From Xanthomonas vasicola (lineage in GTDB: Bacteria > Pseudomonadota > Gammaproteobacteria > Xanthomonadales > Xanthomonadaceae): a stretch of 64,000 bases of DNA. Below, piece after piece: positions 17,304-28,200 of this stretch; position 1 is the stretch's first letter, and every line of letters starts with the position of its first letter. A program made the translations under genes and the position numbers. Under the pieces are notes generated by a model that was not told the DNA's origin, searched no databases, and saw only the letters and a program-made list of their open reading frames with translations. The stretch is taken from positions 1 to 64,000 of the forward strand of contig NZ_JSBW02000050.1 of the NCBI RefSeq assembly GCF_000772705.2. Direction: 5' to 3'.

Positions 17304-18722
17304 ATGCGTCGCCTCGCTGTTGCCATCTCTGCCCTACTCGCCTGCTCCTCCGCATTCGCCGCACAGACCAGCATCCCCGACAGCGCATTGCGCACCGCCG
17401 CGCAGCTACGCGAGCAAGCGCTGGCCGACAACACCGGCTTTGCGGTGGTCCAATCATTGACCACCGAAGTGGGCCCGCGCATTGCCGGTGGCGAAGCGGG
17501 CTTGCGTGCGGTGGCCTGGGCCAAGGCGAAATTCACTGCGCTGGGCTTCGACAAGGTGTGGACCGAGCCGGTGACCTTTCCGAAATGGGAACGTCGCAGC
17601 GAACGCGCTGCCGTGCTCGGTGCGCATGCGCAGCCGCTGACCATCACCGCACTGGGCGGCAGCCCGGGCGGCACCGTCGAAGGCGAGGTAGTGCGCTTCG
17701 AGAATTTGGCTGCGTTGCAGGCCGCGCCGGCCGGCTCGCTGGCCGGCAAGATCGCGTTTGTCGATTATCAGATGGTCAAGGCGCGCGACGGCAAGGATTA
17801 CGGCAACGGCGGCGCGGTGCGCAGCAAGGGCCCGTCGGAAGCGATCCGCAAAGGCGCCATTGGCTTTGTCATGCGCTCGGCCGGCACCGACTCGCACCGC
17901 GTGCCGCACACCGGCATCACCCGCTTCGATGAAGGCCTGACGCCGGTGCCGGCTGCAGCGCTGTCGGTGCCCGATGCCAATCAACTCGCGCGACTCACCG
18001 CACTGGGCAGCACGCGCGTGCGGCTGGCGCTGGATTGCGGCTGGGACGGCACGGCCACCTCGTACAACGTGATTGGCGAAATCACCGGGCGCAGCAGGCC
18101 CAAGGAAGTGGTTGTCATCGGTGGTCATCTGGATTCGTGGGATCTGGGCACCGGCGCGATCGACGACGGCGCCGGCGTGGCGATCACCATGGCCGCCGGC
18201 CACCTGATCGGCCAACTCAAGCAGGCCCCCAAGCGCACCATTCGCGTGGTGGCCTTCGCCAACGAGGAGCAGGGTCTGTACGGCGGCAAGGCGTATGCGG
18301 CAGCGCACGGCAAGGATGCCAAGGACATGGCGCTGCATCAGATCGGCGCGGAAAGTGACTTCGGCGCCGGGCGCATCTACGCATTCAACACCGGCGCGGC
18401 TGCGCCAGACGACTCGCGTGCAGCAACCAAGCAGATTGCCGAGGTGCTTGCACCGCTGGGCATCGCGTATGAACCGAGCAAGGGCGGCCCTGGTCCGGAT
18501 GTCGGGCCGATTTCTGCCAAGGGTGGTGCCTGGGGATGGCTGGCGCAGGATGGCACCGACTACTTCGACCTGCACCACACCGCCGACGACACGCTGGACA
18601 AGATCGACCCGAAGGCGCTCGCGCAGAACGTGGCTGCTTACACCGTGTTCGCATATCTGGCCGCAGAAGCCGATGGCGACTTTGGCAGCCGCGCGAAGAG
18701 CGTGCAACCACCGAACGAGTAA
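17304..18722 (+). CDS. Secreted M28-family zinc peptidase
   Basis: 472 residues from ATG 17304, where a signal peptide (MRRLAVAISALLACSSAFA) begins; the longer frame upstream has no export signal. The co-catalytic zinc site of family M28 is visible: His 275 in GGHLDSWD, Asp 287 in DDGAG, the Glu pair 321-322 in ANEEQG, Asp in AESDFG, and the late His of DLHHTADDT. The inserted PA-like domain lies before it (about 110-230). It is expected to be a periplasmic or secreted amino- or carboxypeptidase acting on oligopeptides, closest in layout to carboxypeptidase Q-like enzymes. Confidence 0.92.
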   Translation: MRRLAVAISALLACSSAFAAQTSIPDSALRTAAQLREQALADNTGFAVVQSLTTEVGPRIAGGEAGLRAVAWAKAKFTALGFDKVWTEPVTFPKWERRSERAAVLGAHAQPLTITALGGSPGGTVEGEVVRFENLAALQAAPAGSLAGKIAFVDYQMVKARDGKDYGNGGAVRSKGPSEAIRKGAIGFVMRSAGTDSHRVPHTGITRFDEGLTPVPAAALSVPDANQLARLTALGSTRVRLALDCGWDGTATSYNVIGEITGRSRPKEVVVIGGHLDSWDLGTGAIDDGAGVAITMAAGHLIGQLKQAPKRTIRVVAFANEEQGLYGGKAYAAAHGKDAKDMALHQIGAESDFGAGRIYAFNTGAAAPDDSRAATKQIAEVLAPLGIAYEPSKGGPGPDVGPISAKGGAWGWLAQDGTDYFDLHHTADDTLDKIDPKALAQNVAAYTVFAYLAAEADGDFGSRAKSVQPPNE

Positions 18723-19074
18723 GCGACGCGCAATGTCTGGCGCGTGCGTCGGGTGCTGGGTGTAGGCAGTGCCTTGCTGATCTGCAAGCGCCAGATGCAT
18801 GCAAGAATCGCAGCAGGCCGGGCGATGGTGATTGCGTAGATCGGCTTGTTCGTCTCGCAAGTGGCAGTTGCTTTGAAGCAGCTGCCACTCGCAATGCGTC
18901 ACGCCAGGTGGGCACGCATCACGTGCTCGGCAGCGGCGCATACATGTTCTGCGCAGCGGTGACGCATCGCCGCCGCTGGCACTGCACAACGCGCTTGATT
19001 GGTTGCTTTTGGTCGTCGCCTTAAACCTCGAATCTGTAGCGCGCATTCGCTTCTACCCAGGATGAGCACACACA
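18723..19074. other. 350-bp spacer before the LacI regulator, no gene seen
   Basis: Short frames in all directions show no domain, ribosome site or consistent codon pattern. The DNA should contain the terminator of the peptidase gene and the promoter of the LacI gene; I could not assign either clearly. Confidence 0.35.
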
Positions 19075-20127
19075 ATGGTGGCCAAGCGGCAACGCAGTGC
19101 GAACAATGCGGCGACGTTGTTGGATGTCGCCAAACACGCCGGTGTCTCGCCGATGACCGCTTCGCGCGTGATCAACCGCCACCCGCATGTCGGCGAAGAT
19201 ATGCGGGCGCGCGTGGAGTCCTCGGTGCAGGCGTTGGGCTACCGGCCAAATCTCGCCGGCCGCTCGTTACGCACCAGCGGGTTGCTGCGTATCGGCGTGT
19301 TGTATAGCAACCCGAGCGCGGCCTATCTCAATCAATTCATGCTCGGCCTGCTCGAACAGAGCAGCCTCACTGGCAGCCAGGTCATGGTGGAAAAGTGCGG
19401 CGCCATCCGCAGCCAGCGGGCGGCGACCGAGCGCCTGCTCGCTGCCGGCGTCGATGGCGTGATCCTGCCGCCGCCGTTATGCGACTCGCGCCAGACCATT
19501 ACCGAACTCGATGCACGCGGCATCCCGGTGGTTGCTGTGGCCAGTGGCGCACCCATGGCGCAAATCAGCTCGGTGCGGATCGACGACTACCAGGCCGCAC
19601 GTGCCATCGTCGACCACCTGATCGAACTTGGGCATCGTCGCATTGCCTTGATCAAGGGCGACCCCAAACACACCCCGAGCGCACTGCGCGCCAACGGCTA
19701 TCTCGACAGCATGCAAGCCGCCGGCTTACCTGTCGCAGATGGATTGATCGCCGAAGGGTTGTTCACCTATCGCTCTGGGCTGCTCGCCGCGCGCAACCTG
19801 TTGGCCCAGCCGCAACCCGCAACTGCGATCTTTTGCAGCAATGACGACATGGCGGCCGCAGCGGTGGCGGTTGCGCATGGATTGGGCTTGCGCGTGCCCG
19901 AAGATGTCTCCATCGCCGGCTTCGACGACACGCCGGTGGCCACCACCATCTGGCCCGAACTCACCACCGTGCATCAACCCGTCACCGCGATGGGCCGCGC
20001 CGCCGTCTCGTTACTGGCCGATGCGATTCGTCAACGCCGCAAGGGCGACACCGCACCCGGCGTGCATCAGGTGATGAAGTACACGCTGGTCAAGCGTGGC
20101 TCCACGGCCGGGCCGGCGAAGGGATAG
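19075..20127 (+). CDS. LacI-family transcriptional regulator
   Basis: 350 residues. The N-terminal HTH and hinge (residues about 14-65; LLDVAKHAGVSPMTASRVIN...RPNLAGRSLRT) precede a periplasmic-binding-protein-like effector domain. That domain has the usual IDDYQAARAIVDHLIELGHRRIALI, SNDDMAAAAVAVAHGLG and SIAGFDDTPVATTIWPELTTVHQP motifs. It is probably a sugar-responsive repressor. The nearest plausible targets are the TonB receptor, GH2 and GH97 genes 2-9 kb away. A perfect palindrome of LacI-operator type (centre CG) lies between the two hydrolase genes at 28871-28882. Confidence 0.95.
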   Translation: MVAKRQRSANNAATLLDVAKHAGVSPMTASRVINRHPHVGEDMRARVESSVQALGYRPNLAGRSLRTSGLLRIGVLYSNPSAAYLNQFMLGLLEQSSLTGSQVMVEKCGAIRSQRAATERLLAAGVDGVILPPPLCDSRQTITELDARGIPVVAVASGAPMAQISSVRIDDYQAARAIVDHLIELGHRRIALIKGDPKHTPSALRANGYLDSMQAAGLPVADGLIAEGLFTYRSGLLAARNLLAQPQPATAIFCSNDDMAAAAVAVAHGLGLRVPEDVSIAGFDDTPVATTIWPELTTVHQPVTAMGRAAVSLLADAIRQRRKGDTAPGVHQVMKYTLVKRGSTAGPAKG

Positions 20128-20159
20128 CGCAACAGCGCGCAGTTGCCACCACCGGTTGT

Positions 20160-21200
20160 CTATTGGCGCACGACATCGACCTGTGCAACGCCCAGCAGGC
20201 TCATCAACGGAACCATCGCCGTACGTTGCTTGGGATTAACGGCCAAACCCTGACTGCGCAGGGCATCCAACAAGCGCTCGGCCAGTGGCATTACCATGTG
20301 GCGCGCCCAACAGCGCTCGGCCGCGGGCCCGAACGGAAGATAGCCGGGGTGATTGTCCGGATCGAGGTGATCCCAGCGTTCTGGCCGAAAAGCCTCCGGA
20401 TCCTCCCACAGCGCGGGATCGCGATGACTCAGCAATGGCAGCACCAGCACATCGTCGCCACTGCCGATGCGGCTATCAAGCGCAGGATATTCCGGCGATG
20501 CGTTACGCAGGATGTTCCATGACGGCGGCAGCAAGCGCAGCGATTCGTAGACGATATGACGGCTGGGCACTGCTGGATCGAAGGGCGATCCCAGCCATAG
20601 CGCATTCGCCACCAGTGTCGAAATACTGAGACACACCGGCGCCGCCGTGCGCCGATACAAGCCCATTGCGTAGCGGCGCTCATCGTAGCTGCCGGCTGCT
20701 GCGGTCAACGTGGCCAGGGCCGAGGCGTTGTACTGCAGTTTGAACGGCATTGCCGCGCCGGCGGCGATGACAGCCCAGGTCAACTTCGGCGTCAACTGAA
20801 GCATGCGATCCATCAACAGGCGCAATCGCAGCGGATCGCCAGCCAACAACAGATCGCGCAGATACACATGACCCACGTGCGGCCATGGCCCGCATAAATC
20901 CAGGTCAGCCGACACAGGACGCTTCAACGCTTCGCGCACATCGCGCCCGAGGGCCTGCATCAGTTTGGAGGCGTCGGTGCGCGGGATCGAGCGCCCATGC
21001 AGCGGCTTGAAGGTGGGTCGCTCCGCTTCGGTCGCCGCACGCGCATCAAGCAATCGGTGCGTCAACTCGGCACCAGCAACGCCCACCGTATCTGCATCCA
21101 GCCGGAAAACCTCCTTGCCGACGTGCTCGCCCAACAGCGCCTGCAAGCGCGGTGCGAACACCGTCGCCCTGGCAAACCCATCAGCGCTGGAAGCAAGCAT
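20160..21200 (-). CDS. Cytochrome P450, short and atypical
   Basis: 346 residues from ATG 21200, with AGGAGGG seven bases upstream. The P450 core is seen in the K-helix ExxR (YESLRLLPPSW), the meander FRPERWDHLD and the heme loop FGPAAERCWARHM with the Cys ligand at residue 297. The protein is about 60-100 residues shorter than usual bacterial P450s. The I-helix region (around YRRTAAPVCLSISTLVANALW) lacks the (A/G)Gx(D/E)T acid-alcohol motif used for dioxygen activation. It may be a peroxygenase-like or otherwise unusual enzyme, or one that has lost activity. No ferredoxin or reductase gene is adjacent. It is convergent with the LacI gene. Confidence 0.85.
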   Translation of the reverse strand: MLASSADGFARATVFAPRLQALLGEHVGKEVFRLDADTVGVAGAELTHRLLDARAATEAERPTFKPLHGRSIPRTDASKLMQALGRDVREALKRPVSADLDLCGPWPHVGHVYLRDLLLAGDPLRLRLLMDRMLQLTPKLTWAVIAAGAAMPFKLQYNASALATLTAAAGSYDERRYAMGLYRRTAAPVCLSISTLVANALWLGSPFDPAVPSRHIVYESLRLLPPSWNILRNASPEYPALDSRIGSGDDVLVLPLLSHRDPALWEDPEAFRPERWDHLDPDNHPGYLPFGPAAERCWARHMVMPLAERLLDALRSQGLAVNPKQRTAMVPLMSLLGVAQVDVVRQ

Positions 21201-22182
21201 GTGCCCTCCTGCTCGGTGATGCCCGCGTCCGGCAGTGCCACACCTCGCGCGGGCGAGGTCGTACTAACTCACATTACGAAGAACGCTACGAAAACACGGT
21301 GCGGCTGCCATTGCCATTGCACAGCCGCAACGCGCTTCGAGCCATTTACATATATAAACCCCAAGAGGAGGACTTGAGACTCTTGCGAGAGGCCAGCATG
21401 TGCTTGATCGAAAAAAGTATCTTCATGAGCGAAATCCTGATGTAAGGAGGGATTGCCCTTTCGGGGGACTTTATCAAATACACAATCAGCGGATACTTGC
21501 GTGCGAGCGATAATGGTTGAGCCCGCAACACGAATGCTACGTATGGCTGACCGACCATGCAACGGGAGAAACTTGCGTGTGTGCACACATTCATCGACGA
21601 CCCATGCTTGCACGAGCTCCGCATCGCCTTGGAAATCAAAATTTCGCCTGAGTAGCCCTAACCCTCAGCCAGACTTTTGCTCGAGTCCTGCAAACAGCGT
21701 GGTTTTCCTGATGTTTTACATGCTGTGCGCTTTCGGCATCGCTGACGCGAGGAGCCGGTCCGACGTTTCCAGCCAGGACGTCATCGTGACCTTCTATCGC
21801 GCTGGTTTCGCGATAAGTGCGCAGGTGCTGCAGCTGAAGGTCAGGGCGAATCAGGAAATTCGCAAACCCATTATTGAACATAGCGCCCGAACGATGGCGC
21901 TCCATCGACGATAAGCGAAGAAGGCACGCAACGGCATCTCCACTGCCGGCACGAGTGGACAGGCGTCGGCGCCACACGCAAAAAAAACCGTATCGCTTCC
22001 CGACGATGCGGCCGAATGGGAGGGTGTTCGGCGTTACCGCCGAGCGGACTGCAGCGCCGTATCAAACGGCGACGGGAAGAATGCACAATGACCGCTTGGA
22101 GAGGCGTGACAGAACAGCATATGCATCACGGCGCGGGGTTGCGCCGTGTCGCACATCGATGCATTGCATTCAGCGCATCACA
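21201..22182. other. ~980-bp gene-poor, relatively AT-richer region
   Basis: This lies between the P450 start and the 3' end of the TonB receptor. No frame shows a recognisable domain. The base composition is visibly less GC-rich than the surroundings, and codon use in the longer open frames is poor. It must contain the P450 promoter. It may be decayed or foreign DNA. Confidence 0.45.
22127..22148 (-). terminator. Hairpin after the TonB receptor gene
   Basis: The perfect 8-bp inverted repeat CACGGCGC-GGGGTT-GCGCCGTG lies 35 bp beyond the receptor stop codon. No T-run follows on the minus strand, so it is a terminator-like or mRNA-stabilising hairpin rather than a textbook intrinsic terminator. 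Confidence 0.5.
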
Positions 22183-25119
22183 TCAGAAGCGCAAACGCAG
22201 ACCTGCGTAGTAACGGCGCTCGAAGATGTTCTGGTCGAAGTAGTGATTGGTCCACTGCGCGTAACGGCGCTCGCTTTCGCCGGTCAGGTTGGTGGCCTGG
22301 GCGTACAAGGTCAGGTGTTCGTTGACGTCATAGCTCAACGACGCATCCAGATAGCCGACGTCATCGTTCCAGATCGCCAGCTCATCGCCCCATGCGGAAC
22401 TATTGACCTGACTGAAACGCTTGCTGCGCCAGTTGTAGGCCACGCGCGCTTGCAGCTTGTCCTTCTGATACCACAGCACCGCGTTGGCCTGATGCTTGGA
22501 GTTGTCGCCGATCGGCAGCGTGTTGCCCTCGATATCGGCGCTGTCGGTATCGGCATCGGAGAAGGTGTAGTTGATGTTGGTGCCGAAGCCGCTCAACCAG
22601 CCCGGCAGGAAATCGAAGGCCTGCTGGTAACCGATTTCGAAACCCTTGATCTTGCCGCCACCACCATTGACGATGCGCTCGACCGGACCGCCCGCGCGCA
22701 CGACGCCATCCGCATCGGGCAATGGCTCGATGTTGGTGACGGTGGTGGGGAACGACTTCACATCGATAAGGAACGCACCGACGCTGATCAACGAGGCATC
22801 GGCGAAATACCATTCCCACGAGGCGTTGTAGTTGGTGGCGCGATACGGATCCAGATCCGGATTGCCCGAGCGCCCGTTGAGAAACAGCACCGCATCCGAT
22901 GGCAGCGACGGGTTACGTGGCGGCGTGCCGTTGACCGCATAGAAGCTCACCAGACCGCGTCCCAGATCCGGCAGATCCTGACGCGCAACCGCCTTGTTGT
23001 AGGCAAAGCGCAGCTTCTGCGCGTCGGTGATGTCCAGCGACAGATTGGCGCTGGGCAGCACATCGGTGTACTGACGATTGAGGCGGTTGGTGCCGATCGC
23101 CGGACTGACGCCATTCCATTCGACATTGCCGATGTAGACGTTGCCGCTGCTCAAGTACTGGTCGATTGCCAGCTTGGTCTGCACGATGCGTGCACCAATG
23201 TTGGCCGTCCACGGCACGCGCGTGCCGGTGCCGCCTTCCAGGTTGGCCATGAAATAGGCCGAGCTGGTTTTTTCGGTGACCTGATACGAATCGGCCGCCT
23301 GCTGATACGCCACGTTGCCCGGATACAAGCTGTTGAGATAGGCGATAGGGTCTTTCATTACCTGCGGGTTGATCGCCGGCAGACCCTGGCTCCCCAGGCC
23401 GGTCACCTTGAGCGGATCGAAGTCGTTGAAATACGCCCAATAACCGGGAATCGAATTGAACGGCAGCAAGCGCGCTTCGGACACGCCACTGCAGGTATCC
23501 ACAATCAGCGGATCCTTGTAGTAGTACAACGAACGGTTCGGGTCGGCGCAGCTGGACGACACCGGCGACAGATAACGATAGGTATCCAGCTTGAAATCGC
23601 GCTCGCCATAGCGAATGCCGAACTGGAAGCCACGCACCACGCCCTCATCGAATTCGAAGGTGCCGTCGGCGCGCAATGCGTCCATCTTGGCCTCGATCTT
23701 GTTGCCCTGCGCCCAGGTGGACATCAGCTGCCAGTTGTCTGGATTGGACACATCGGTAGCGAGGTTCACCGCCGGATAGGTGCCGCGGAAATCCACCGAT
23801 GCATCCACGGTGGGCAGGCCGTTGACGTTGGCCCACTGGGTCACGCCGCCGGCACGTGGGATCTGGTCGCCGCGCGTCACCGCCGCGTCGGCACGCGCCT
23901 CGTCGTAGGCGCGCTGCGCATCGCCATGCACCCAACGGAACGAAGCGCGGAACGGGCCACCGTCGTCGTAACGCAATTCCAGATTGGTATTGAGCGCATC
24001 CGAATCGGCCACCCCAGCCATCGAATGCGCCTGAAAGCGGTTGTAACGGAAGTTGCCGTACTCCAGCACGCCATTGGAATCGACCACCGATCCGGGCTGC
24101 AACTGATTGGTCGCCCAACCGGTGTGCAGCTGCGCGGCAACAGAGGTGTCGTGGTCTTCGAGCTTGGTGTAGGCCGCGTCCGCCAACACCGTCCACGAAG
24201 CGTTGATGTTGAACTGGAAGGAGCCGTTGACGCCGGTGCGCTGGCGATCAGTGCTGCGGTTATCCAGTTCGGTGGCAACCCAATTGTAGAAATAGTCGCG
24301 TGGCAGATTACTCGGGTCGGTATTGCTGCCGATACGTCCATTGCCGTTGAAATCGAAACCGACGTCCTGTTCAGTGGATTTTTGTGCGCCGTTGGAATAG
24401 ACGCTGGGATGCTTGTTTTCCAGTGTGGCGTCCGAATACGACACCGCCAGCAATGCACCCCAACGCTCGGTGCGGAAGCTGGCCAGCCCCGAATACAACG
24501 CGTTGGCCTTCTGCACCCGATCGCCGTACGAGCCTTCGGCCTGACCGCTGAAGGTCCAGCCTTCCGGCAGATCGAACGGTCTCCGCGTCTTCAACGAGAC
24601 GGTGCCGCTGATGCCGCCATCCAGATCGGCGGCGGTGGGCGATTTGATGACGTCTACGCCACTGAACAACGTCGGTGGAATATCCACGAAGTCCGGCTGT
24701 GCGCGGCCGATGTTCGGCTGACCATACTGATCGCCGCCACCTGCACTCAGATACAACTCACCATTCATGGTGGTCTGCACCTGCGGCATGCCGCGGATAT
24801 TGAGCTGCGAACCTTCGCCGGCCGAGCGCCGGATCTGCACGCCAGGCACGCGCTGCAGCGAATCGGTGATGGTGACGTCGGGCAATTTGCCGATGTCTTC
24901 GGCAGAGATCGAATCGATGATCTGCGCGGCGCTGCGCTTGTTTTCGATGGCCTCGGCCTGCGCACCGCGCACGCCCTTGACCATCACCTTGTCCAGTTCG
25001 GTGACGCCTGGAGTGGTGGCAGTGTCTTGTGCGCTCGCACCGCCGGCAAGCAGGGTGAGCGCAGTCGCGAGTGCGGCGGCCAATGGGGTATGGCGGGTGT
25101 TCGAATGCAGCTTGTTCAT
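22183..25119 (-). CDS. TonB-dependent receptor (carbohydrate-type)
   Basis: 978 residues from ATG 25119 with GGGAGGGGACC directly upstream. A signal peptide ends ASA (about residue 30), then a TonB-box-like segment (ELDKVMVKG). The plug has the Xanthomonas sugar-receptor signature (RSAAQIIDSISAEDIGKLPD, LQRVPGVQIRR, LNIRGMPQVQTTMNGE). The long beta-barrel ends in LRLRF. The outer-membrane protein imports a ligand with TonB/ExbBD energy. The adjacent GH2 and GH97 enzymes indicate an oligosaccharide. It lies downstream of GH2 on the same strand, 139 bp away. Confidence 0.95.
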   Translation of the reverse strand: MNKLHSNTRHTPLAAALATALTLLAGGASAQDTATTPGVTELDKVMVKGVRGAQAEAIENKRSAAQIIDSISAEDIGKLPDVTITDSLQRVPGVQIRRSAGEGSQLNIRGMPQVQTTMNGELYLSAGGGDQYGQPNIGRAQPDFVDIPPTLFSGVDVIKSPTAADLDGGISGTVSLKTRRPFDLPEGWTFSGQAEGSYGDRVQKANALYSGLASFRTERWGALLAVSYSDATLENKHPSVYSNGAQKSTEQDVGFDFNGNGRIGSNTDPSNLPRDYFYNWVATELDNRSTDRQRTGVNGSFQFNINASWTVLADAAYTKLEDHDTSVAAQLHTGWATNQLQPGSVVDSNGVLEYGNFRYNRFQAHSMAGVADSDALNTNLELRYDDGGPFRASFRWVHGDAQRAYDEARADAAVTRGDQIPRAGGVTQWANVNGLPTVDASVDFRGTYPAVNLATDVSNPDNWQLMSTWAQGNKIEAKMDALRADGTFEFDEGVVRGFQFGIRYGERDFKLDTYRYLSPVSSSCADPNRSLYYYKDPLIVDTCSGVSEARLLPFNSIPGYWAYFNDFDPLKVTGLGSQGLPAINPQVMKDPIAYLNSLYPGNVAYQQAADSYQVTEKTSSAYFMANLEGGTGTRVPWTANIGARIVQTKLAIDQYLSSGNVYIGNVEWNGVSPAIGTNRLNRQYTDVLPSANLSLDITDAQKLRFAYNKAVARQDLPDLGRGLVSFYAVNGTPPRNPSLPSDAVLFLNGRSGNPDLDPYRATNYNASWEWYFADASLISVGAFLIDVKSFPTTVTNIEPLPDADGVVRAGGPVERIVNGGGGKIKGFEIGYQQAFDFLPGWLSGFGTNINYTFSDADTDSADIEGNTLPIGDNSKHQANAVLWYQKDKLQARVAYNWRSKRFSQVNSSAWGDELAIWNDDVGYLDASLSYDVNEHLTLYAQATNLTGESERRYAQWTNHYFDQNIFERRYYAGLRLRF

Positions 25120-25190
25120 GGTCCCCTCCCAGGGATGACAAATCCACGACCGTTTCGACTGGCATTATCGGCACGGCAATGCGGTATTGG

Positions 25191-25214
25191 CTGACGCACC
25201 AGGCGGTGCGTCAG
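25191..25214 (-). terminator. Perfect 10-bp hairpin between GH2 and TonB receptor genes
   Basis: CTGACGCACC-AGGC-GGTGCGTCAG is fully paired, 45 bp after the GH2 stop codon and 70 bp before the receptor start. There is no T-run. It may attenuate read-through or protect the GH2 mRNA 3' end, letting the two genes be expressed at different levels. Confidence 0.5.
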
Positions 25215-25258
25215 TGCGAGTACCGTGCACGGCACGGCGCGGCAACACGCAGACGTTG

Positions 25259-28200
25259 CTACGGAGGCCCGCTGGCGACGCCTGTCGATGGTTCGGCATT
25301 CCAGCCACGTAATTGCAGTGTGGCGTTGCGCAAGATGGCCGCGGACGGACCGCGAATTTCCACCACGCGCTCTTCGCCTGGCACCAGGCTCAGATAGTTG
25401 TCGCTGTAGTACGCCGGCAGGATGCGGTGGCCTTGCGCGTCCACCAGGGTCAGCTTGGTATTGAGCGCCACCTGCTGCGACCGATTGCGCACAGTGGCGC
25501 GCAGCACGGCCTCGTTGCCCTCCTGCAGCTGCGTGGTGAGCTGCAGCGGCACCATCGCGAGTGCGCCCAGTCCACGCATCGCCGCTGCATCGCGCGCCAC
25601 CCAATAGAAGTTGCGTGATCGCACTACCGCATCGCGGTCGAGTAACTGCAAACGCACAAAGCCCAACCCGTTGGTATCCTTCAGCAACGGCGCCAACTGC
25701 AGCACGGGCGCCGACACTGCCACCGCTGCGGCATCCAGCGCTTGTTCGCGCTGTTGCAGCAGCGTGCCGTCATTGGCATACACCTGCGCACGCACGCGCA
25801 GCCCGCGTACCGGCTCGGCGGCGTTGTTGACCACCACCACCTCATGCCCCGGCAGGTTCATCTGCACATGCAGCGTCTCGGCCGCATTGCGCACGCCGTA
25901 ATAAGCGGCGTGGGTGTCGTAGTCGTGGCTGTAGATCTGCCACATGTTGCTCGGCCACGCCGGGTGGCTCATCCAGAGCAGGCGCCCGCTGTTCTTGCTC
26001 CACAACTGCGCGTTGAAGCCTTCGAAGATGGCGCGATGGGTTTCGTAATTGAGCAGCTGCGCCTTGCGCTCGAAATCGTTCAGGCTGGTCGGTGCGCCCA
26101 GCTTGTCGGTAAGCGTGCGCATGAAGCTGTTGGTGTCGCCGTTACCGGACTGGTGCCAGTCGTGATACGCCCACGCATCGCTGATCGGCCATTGGTCGCC
26201 AACTGCCGGCACCGACGCCTTGAACGACTCCAGCGTGGAAAACGATGGCGTGCCCACTTCCACCGAGAAACCCTGCGCCAATGTGTTGAAGTACGCCACC
26301 GGCTCGCGGTAGTTGTACGGCCCACTGCCCTGCAGATTGATCTCGTTGGAACTGCCGGTGTACCAGCGTGTGCCGTCGAGTTCGGCGACCAGCGTGTCCA
26401 GGCCTTCGTTGAGAATGGGCGCTGGCACGCCTTCGTTGCGGCCAAACCACAATACGATGGAGGGATGATTGCGGAAGCGTTTGATCACTTCAGCGGCATT
26501 GTCCAGGAACAGTGCCGCGTCGGCCGGCTCCATGTTGTAGTTCTGCGTGGACTGCCAGAAATCATTGAGCACCAACATGCCGTATTCGTCGGCCAGCTCG
26601 AAGAAGCTTGCTTCGGTGTTCTGCCCGACCCAATTGCGCACCACATTGAAATGCGCATCGCGCTGCAGGCGGAAGTACGGCTCCAACCGCTCACGCGACA
26701 CGCGCTTGCGCCAATCGTCCATGCCCCAGTTACCGCCCTTCACCGCAATACGTACGCCGTTGATGCGGATGACCAGATGCGGAGCCAGCGTGGAATCGTC
26801 CAGCTGTTGCACTGCCGGCGAGGTCAGCGCAGCGGGATACAGCGATTGCGCATGACCACCGGGAACCGGCCGAATCGCTGCATGGCGCACATCGACGATG
26901 CGTTCACCACGCTGGCGGGCCTGGTTGAGATCGACCAGCACGCGGCGCAGTGCGCCATCGTCGTCGAACAACGACAGTTCGTAGGTCACCTCGCGAATGC
27001 CAAAGCGCAGCTGCTGCGCATCCGAACGCGCGCCCGCCACATCGATACCAATCTGCAGCGTGTACAGCGCTGGCTCGCCGTAGCCGTTCGGCCACCACAG
27101 CCGCGGATTGGCGATGCGCAGCTGCGGCGTATCGGCCGCGGTGAACTTCAGCGCGCTGCCGCCGGCCGGCACTGTCACCTGGCGCTGGATCGTCACATCG
27201 CCGAAGGCCAACTGTACAGTGCCGTGCACCGCAGCGGCCGTGTCGTTGCGCAGCGGCACATTGATTTCGAGCTCGGCAGTTTGATGATCCGGCGCCAGCC
27301 GCGCGGTCAACACCTGGGTATCGCCGAGTGCGAGCGGGCCACTGGCATGCAGTTGCACGTCTTGCCACAGACCGGCGTTGCGGTCGCGCACGGCGGGAAT
27401 CCAATCCCAACCCTCGCTGGCGATAAAGGTCGGCCCATCCAGGGCCTGCATACCACCGTTTTCGCCAACGCCTGCGCTCATCGATTGCTCGTGCGCAATG
27501 CCGGGATGTGGCGGCGGCGACACCCGCACCGCGATCGTGTTACGACCGGGCTTGAGCTGTTTGCTGACATCGAAACGACCGCGTGCGAACGCACCGCGCG
27601 TGCGGCCAATCTCCACACCGTTGACCCAGATTTCGCCGGCATAGTTGATACCGTTGAACAGCAATTCCAGACGCTTGCCTTGCGCGGCGGCAGGAACGTC
27701 GAAACTGCTGCGGTACCACCAATCCTGCCGACTCAGCGCTTCGGGGATGGCCATATTGTTGAGGCCGATATCCGGATCCGGATACACCCCACGGTCGACC
27801 AGTGTGGTGAGCACGGTACCGGGTACGGTGGCCGCACGCCATGCGGCCTTGCCGGCGGCGTAGTCGCTACGCGACAGCGTGGCGCCGTTCGCTTGCCCAA
27901 GCTCGGGTGCAGCAGCCAGTTGCCATGCACCCACACGCCAGGATGTGGCGTCCAGCGCTTGCAGCGCAGGCGCATGCGGTACCTGCTGCGCAACCGGCGC
28001 CGAGAACGCAGCGGCGCTGCGCGGCAGCGTTGCAGCCGGCTGTGGCTCGAGCTGGCCGGCCATCTGTTTGACCTGTAAGCGCCAACTTGGCGATGCATCT
28101 TCGAAGCGTTGCAGTGCCGGATCCGGCGCATGTACGGCGAGCCGTGCAATGGCATCGGCATCCAGCGCACCAGCCTGCGCAGTAAAGCCTGCGATATCGC

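Noticed and set aside
21874..25194. 1106-residue plus-strand frame
   Set aside because: Antisense shadow of the TonB-dependent receptor; no start signal or domain.
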